Source: Rhodospirillaceae bacterium (GTDB taxonomy: Bacteria > Pseudomonadota > Alphaproteobacteria > UBA8366). From it: DNA of 7,429 nucleotides. The first letter of the stretch is position 1. Each line of letters starts with the position of its first letter. Of this stretch, positions 6,650 through 7,429 are shown piece after piece. Below the pieces are notes generated by a model, which was not told the DNA's origin, did not search any database, and saw only the letters and a program-made list of their open reading frames with translations. The position numbers were made by a program, and so were the translations under genes. The stretch spans positions 88,964 through 96,392 of the forward strand of contig PARQ01000016.1 in the NCBI GenBank assembly GCA_002711555.1, written 5' to 3'.

Positions 6650-7429
6650 TCAGTCGGTTAGATCATCCCAGATTTCTTTTACTTTGCTAAGAAAACCCTC
6701 TGACATTGGGCTTTGCGTAGCTTTTCCTCCCGATTCCTCAAATTCTTCTAAAAGCTCTTTTTGTCTCTTTGTGAGGTTTACCGGCGTCTCGACTGTTATC
6801 TCAACATACATATCACCACGGCCTTTTCCGTTTAGGATAGTCATGCCCTTACCTTTGAGCCGGAATTGCTGTCCTGTCTGAGTACCATCGGGTATATTCA
6901 TCTTGGCCTTGCTGCCATTAATAGTCGGAACCTCTATAGATCCACCGATAGCCCCAGTCGTCATTGGGATAGGGATACGGCAAAACACATCTGCACCCTC
7001 CCGCTCAAAAATACGGTGACTATCGACACTTAGAAATACATACAGATCTCCTGCTGGAGAACCTTGAAGCCCCGCCTCACCCTCGCCAGACAAACGTATC
7101 CGAGTGCCATCTTCCACTCCAGGAGGAATATTGACGGATAACTTTTTTTCCTTGTGAACCCTGCCCGAACCACCACAGTTGCCGCAAGGCTTCTCTATAA
7201 CTTGGCCTAATCCTTGACATTGTGGGCACGTACGTTCAACAGTGAAAAATCCTTGTTGGCTCCTAACTTTACCAGCCCCACCACAAGAACTACAAACTAT
7301 TGGTTGGGAGCCTTCAGCCGCCCCCGAGCCTCCACATACTCCGCAATGGACGGTTGTGGGGACACCAATTTCAACTTGGCGACCGTTAAAAGCATCCTCT
7401 AAGGATATTGATAGGTTGTATCTTAAATC
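6650..7429 (-). CDS. dnaJ: Chaperone DnaJ, 3' part (5' end outside window)
   Basis: C-terminal 259 residues of the Hsp40 co-chaperone DnaJ, which delivers unfolded substrates to DnaK and stimulates its ATPase. The reading frame is open to the right edge, where it begins [16 protein letters not shown]. The J domain and Gly/Phe linker (roughly the first 115 residues) lie beyond position 7429. All four zinc-centre repeats are intact in fragment numbering: CGVCGGSG at 29, CSSCGGAG at 46, CPQCQGLG at 68 and CGNCGGSG at 82. The substrate-binding domains follow ([22 protein letters not shown]; later [28 protein letters not shown]), then a family-typical acidic C-terminus ending WDDLTD. An internal GTG at 7117 is not the start. 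dnaJ followed by dapB is a recurring alphaproteobacterial arrangement, and dnaK would be expected further right. Confidence 0.97.
   Translation of the reverse strand, partial: DLRYNLSISLEDAFNGRQVEIGVPTTVHCGVCGGSGAAEGSQPIVCSSCGGAGKVRSQQGFFTVERTCPQCQGLGQVIEKPCGNCGGSGRVHKEKKLSVNIPPGVEDGTRIRLSGEGEAGLQGSPAGDLYVFLSVDSHRIFEREGADVFCRIPIPMTTGAIGGSIEVPTINGSKAKMNIPDGTQTGQQFRLKGKGMTILNGKGRGDMYVEITVETPVNLTKRQKELLEEFEESGGKATQSPMSEGFLSKVKEIWDDLTD

Noticed and set aside
1..7429. Search for CRISPR arrays, insertion sequences, tRNA genes, toxin-antitoxin or defence genes.
   Set aside because: No repeated spacers, terminal inverted repeats with a transposase, tRNA-like cloverleaf or defence-type protein motifs were seen; all long frames are explained by ordinary chromosomal genes.

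Overview
The window looks like ordinary chromosomal DNA from an alphaproteobacterium of moderate-to-low GC content. The assignment rests on gene content and protein style: a dnaJ-dapB pair in the same order and strand, an alphaproteobacterial-type adenosine kinase (PfkB family), a short bactofilin, an EI24/CysZ-like membrane protein and a DUF2244 protein. This is family recognition by eye, with no database search. There are no mobile elements, RNA genes, CRISPR arrays or phage genes, and no gene-free stretch longer than about 135 bases.

Layout, left to right. A minus-strand pair (positions 2341 down to 39) holds an adenosine kinase followed by an AmpG-like major facilitator transporter. The transporter most likely starts at a CTG overlapping the kinase stop codon. 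A 133-base divergent intergenic region carries a promoter for each direction. A plus-strand run follows (2475 to 5750): an EI24-domain membrane protein, a bactofilin with its own TTGACA promoter, a small predicted lipoprotein whose signal peptide is visible only if a CTG start is accepted, a DUF2244 membrane protein preceded by a strong hairpin, and an EamA/DMT-family transporter. This run converges with a minus-strand pair, dapB (6574 to 5759) and the 3' part of dnaJ, which runs off the right edge.

How the genes fit together. DnaJ (protein folding) and DapB (lysine and meso-diaminopimelate synthesis) are individually well understood, and their adjacency is common in alphaproteobacteria. The plus-strand run is envelope-oriented: three membrane proteins, a cytoskeletal polymer that typically sits at the inner membrane, and a lipoprotein with Asp at position +2. 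I see no evidence of a new defence or mobile system. The most notable points are two independent cases where protein homology or a signal peptide forces a CTG start codon, and a possible leaderless mRNA for the EI24 gene.
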